Of a DNA stretch of 5,738 nucleotides, positions 4,087 through 5,738 are shown one piece after another. This DNA comes from Rhodothermota bacterium. GTDB lineage: Bacteria; Hydrogenedentota; Hydrogenedentia; Hydrogenedentales; GCA-2746185. The DNA lies in contig VFKU01000852.1 in the NCBI GenBank assembly GCA_009885415.1, forward strand, positions 1 to 5,738, read 5' to 3'. Position 1 is the stretch's first letter. The number at the start of each line of letters is the position of its first letter. The position numbers and the translations under genes were made by a program. The notes beneath the pieces are model-generated. The model was not told the origin of the DNA. It worked only from the letters and a program-made list of their open reading frames with translations, and searched no databases.

Positions 4087-5738
4087 CTTCGGACGTTTCT
4101 TGTCGGCCTTGGCCATCTCCCTTTTGCGCTGTTGGGCGCGATCATAAAAGTGTTGGGGCTTCTTGCGGCGGATGAAGGGCGCGGCGACTTTCGTCTCCGC
4201 GGGCTTCTTTCCGGTGGGGGCGGGGTCGGTGGGTCCGGATGTGGCGGCCGGGGCGACGGGCGGTCCGCCGATGTCGGTGACGCGGACGAGGTAGTTTTGC
4301 GCGATGCCGAGGATGGTGCTGGTGAAGACGTACAGGTTGAGGCCGGCGGCGAACTGGTAGCCGAAGACGGTGAAGATGATGGGCATGAGGTTCATCATCA
4401 TTTTTTGTTGCGGGTTTTGGGAGGGTCCGGTCTGAGGCATGAGGCGGAAGCTGAGCATCATGCCGGCGCAGACGAGCAGGGGGAGCAGGTTAAAATATTC
4501 GAGGCTGCTGCCGAGTAGGGGCAGGTCGTGTAGCGCGGGAAAATGGAACATGCGGTCGGGCTGGGAGAGATCTTTGATCCAGAGAAACTCGGCGCCGCGG
4601 AGTTCGAAGGCGTACCAGAGCATGCGGTAGAGGGCGAAGAAGACGGGCATCTGGAAGAAGATGGGGAGGCAGCCGGCGAGAGGGTTGATCTTGCGCTCTT
4701 TGTACATGAGCATCATGGCCCGTTGATATTCTTGCGGGTTGTCGGTGAATTTTTCTTTGAGGGCGACCATCTCAGGCTGGAGCGCCTGCATTTTTTTCAT
4801 GCTGCGGATGGACTTGATGGTGAGCGGAAAGACGACCATGCGCACGAGTACGGTGAGCAGGATGATGGCGATGCCGTAGTTCGGGACAAAGCGGTGCCAC
4901 CAGTTGAGGTTCTGGAGGAGTTTCTTGGCGAACCAATCCATGAGGTCGCTGACGGTGTCGCCGAACCAGCCGCCGGGGCCGTAGAAGCGGAGCGCGGTGG
5001 TGAGGGTGGGCCAGGCCTGGCTGAGATCGCCGAGGTGCATGGGGCCGAGGTAGAGGCGGAAACCGGAGGTATGGACTTGGCCCGGGATGACTTCGAACTT
5101 GGGCTGGTTCAGGCCGAAGCGGAAATTGTCGGGCGCGCCCTGCAGGGAGCCGTCGGCGGGATCGTCGCTGGCGGGCCGCATGGCGGCGAGGAAGTAGAGG
5201 GTCTTGTAGCCGATCCACGAGACGCCGGGGACGCGCTGGTTTTGGTAGTCGCCGTTCGCGGGGGGCAGTTTTTTGGGATCGAGGACTTCGGTGCCGATGC
5301 TGCGCCGCCAGACGAACTTGGGCGGGAGGCCGGCGGCAACGTGATCGTCGATGACGCCGGGGCCCCAGTTAAGGATGTAGGCGGGGACTTGATCGACACC
5401 GAGCACGCGGGTGGCGTCTTCTTTGTTTTGATATTCGATGGTGATATCGACGACGTGGCGGGCACTGCCGAGTTGGAATTTTTTTCGGACGGTCGCCGCG
5501 CCTGGGAGATCGAGACTAAAAGTGACGCTGCGGCCGTCGGGGTCGAGGACGGATTCGAAGCGGCGGGTGTCGAGTCCGTTGCCGATGGCTTCGTTCGTGA
5601 AGTGTAGGCCGAGAGGGTAGACGGCCTTCGTGTCGGGCGTGTCTCCCGTGGCTTGGGGCACCAATTGGACGTCGCCGGCGCCGTTGTCTCCGAGGAGGAC
5701 GGTGGCGCGTTTGAGTCGCGCGCCGATGCGGGTGAAGA
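4078..5738 (-). CDS. yidC: Membrane protein insertase YidC/Oxa1, 5' end cut off by the window
   Basis: YidC inserts and folds inner-membrane proteins, alone or with SecYEG. The frame is open to the window edge (first full codon 5736-5734), giving 552 visible residues; a TTG at 5664 in the frame is not a true start. Missing are the first transmembrane helix and the start of the periplasmic domain. Most of the beta-sandwich periplasmic domain is visible (to about residue 250 of the visible part), which marks the diderm-type protein. The conserved core follows: a hydrophobic helix GIAIILLTVLVRMVVFPLT with the groove arginine at 4842-4840, a cytoplasmic helical hairpin (MKKMQALQPEMVALKEKF and neighbours), KINPLAGCLPIFFQMPVFFALY, then the last helices including NLMPIIFTVFGYQFAAGLNLY. 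After a Pro/Ala-rich linker the tail is strongly basic (RRKKPQHFYDRAQQRKR to KKRPKKK), as in YidC homologues that bind ribosomes. It ends in TAG 127 bp before jag, with which it is probably co-transcribed. Confidence 0.97.
   Translation of the reverse strand, partial: FTRIGARLKRATVLLGDNGAGDVQLVPQATGDTPDTKAVYPLGLHFTNEAIGNGLDTRRFESVLDPDGRSVTFSLDLPGAATVRKKFQLGSARHVVDITIEYQNKEDATRVLGVDQVPAYILNWGPGVIDDHVAAGLPPKFVWRRSIGTEVLDPKKLPPANGDYQNQRVPGVSWIGYKTLYFLAAMRPASDDPADGSLQGAPDNFRFGLNQPKFEVIPGQVHTSGFRLYLGPMHLGDLSQAWPTLTTALRFYGPGGWFGDTVSDLMDWFAKKLLQNLNWWHRFVPNYGIAIILLTVLVRMVVFPLTIKSIRSMKKMQALQPEMVALKEKFTDNPQEYQRAMMLMYKERKINPLAGCLPIFFQMPVFFALYRMLWYAFELRGAEFLWIKDLSQPDRMFHFPALHDLPLLGSSLEYFNLLPLLVCAGMMLSFRLMPQTGPSQNPQQKMMMNLMPIIFTVFGYQFAAGLNLYVFTSTILGIAQNYLVRVTDIGGPPVAPAATSGPTDPAPTGKKPAETKVAAPFIRRKKPQHFYDRAQQRKREMAKADKKRPKKK

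Noticed and set aside
4543..5607. Plus-strand open frame of 354 codons opposite yidC, and a similar one at 1375-2448 opposite mnmE
   Set aside because: Both are Glu/Gly/Asp/Ala-rich shadows of minus-strand genes whose families are certain; they have no domain of their own and no ribosome site.
4078..5664. Treating 5664 as the start of a complete yidC
   Set aside because: The codon there is TTG, the frame continues open to the window edge with plausible periplasmic-domain sequence, and the first transmembrane helix is missing.

Overview
The window is about 5.7 kb of GC-rich bacterial chromosome in which every convincing gene is read from the minus strand. Read in the direction of transcription, it holds the membrane insertase gene yidC (5' end outside the window), jag/khpB (Jag_N, KH and R3H domains, split between two frames), mnmE (tRNA-modification GTPase), a 451-bp non-coding gap, and tgt (queuine tRNA-ribosyltransferase, 3' end outside the window).

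yidC-jag-mnmE is the conserved bacterial block that usually follows rpmH-rnpA(-yidD) near the replication origin; those upstream genes would lie beyond position 5738. YidC has the large periplasmic domain before its membrane core, which is the diderm (Gram-negative) form, yet it is followed by a Jag protein, as in several non-proteobacterial diderm phyla. High GC, this order and a long basic YidC tail make Acidobacteriota my best guess, with a Planctomycetota/Verrucomicrobiota-type relative as the alternative. This is inference from gene content, not a database match.

Region by region: 1-740 tgt (N-terminal two thirds); 741-1191 non-coding, with a pyrimidine-rich tgt leader, an AT-rich island (about 905-976) and a block of inverted repeats (1004-1179) that includes a good intrinsic terminator pointing along the plus strand; 1192-2577 mnmE; 2552-3950 jag, overlapping mnmE by 26 bp; 3951-4077 a spacer with two hairpins; 4078-5738 yidC.

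The genes serve membrane-protein biogenesis (YidC), RNA binding linked to envelope growth (Jag) and tRNA anticodon modification (MnmE at wobble U34; Tgt at wobble G34). This is mostly core housekeeping sequence, and I found no new multi-gene system. The points most worth a second look are the split of jag at a C-rich tract, its long RGEN/RGD-repeat disordered linker, and the structured mnmE-tgt gap, which could encode a small plus-strand RNA or hold a dispersed palindromic repeat.
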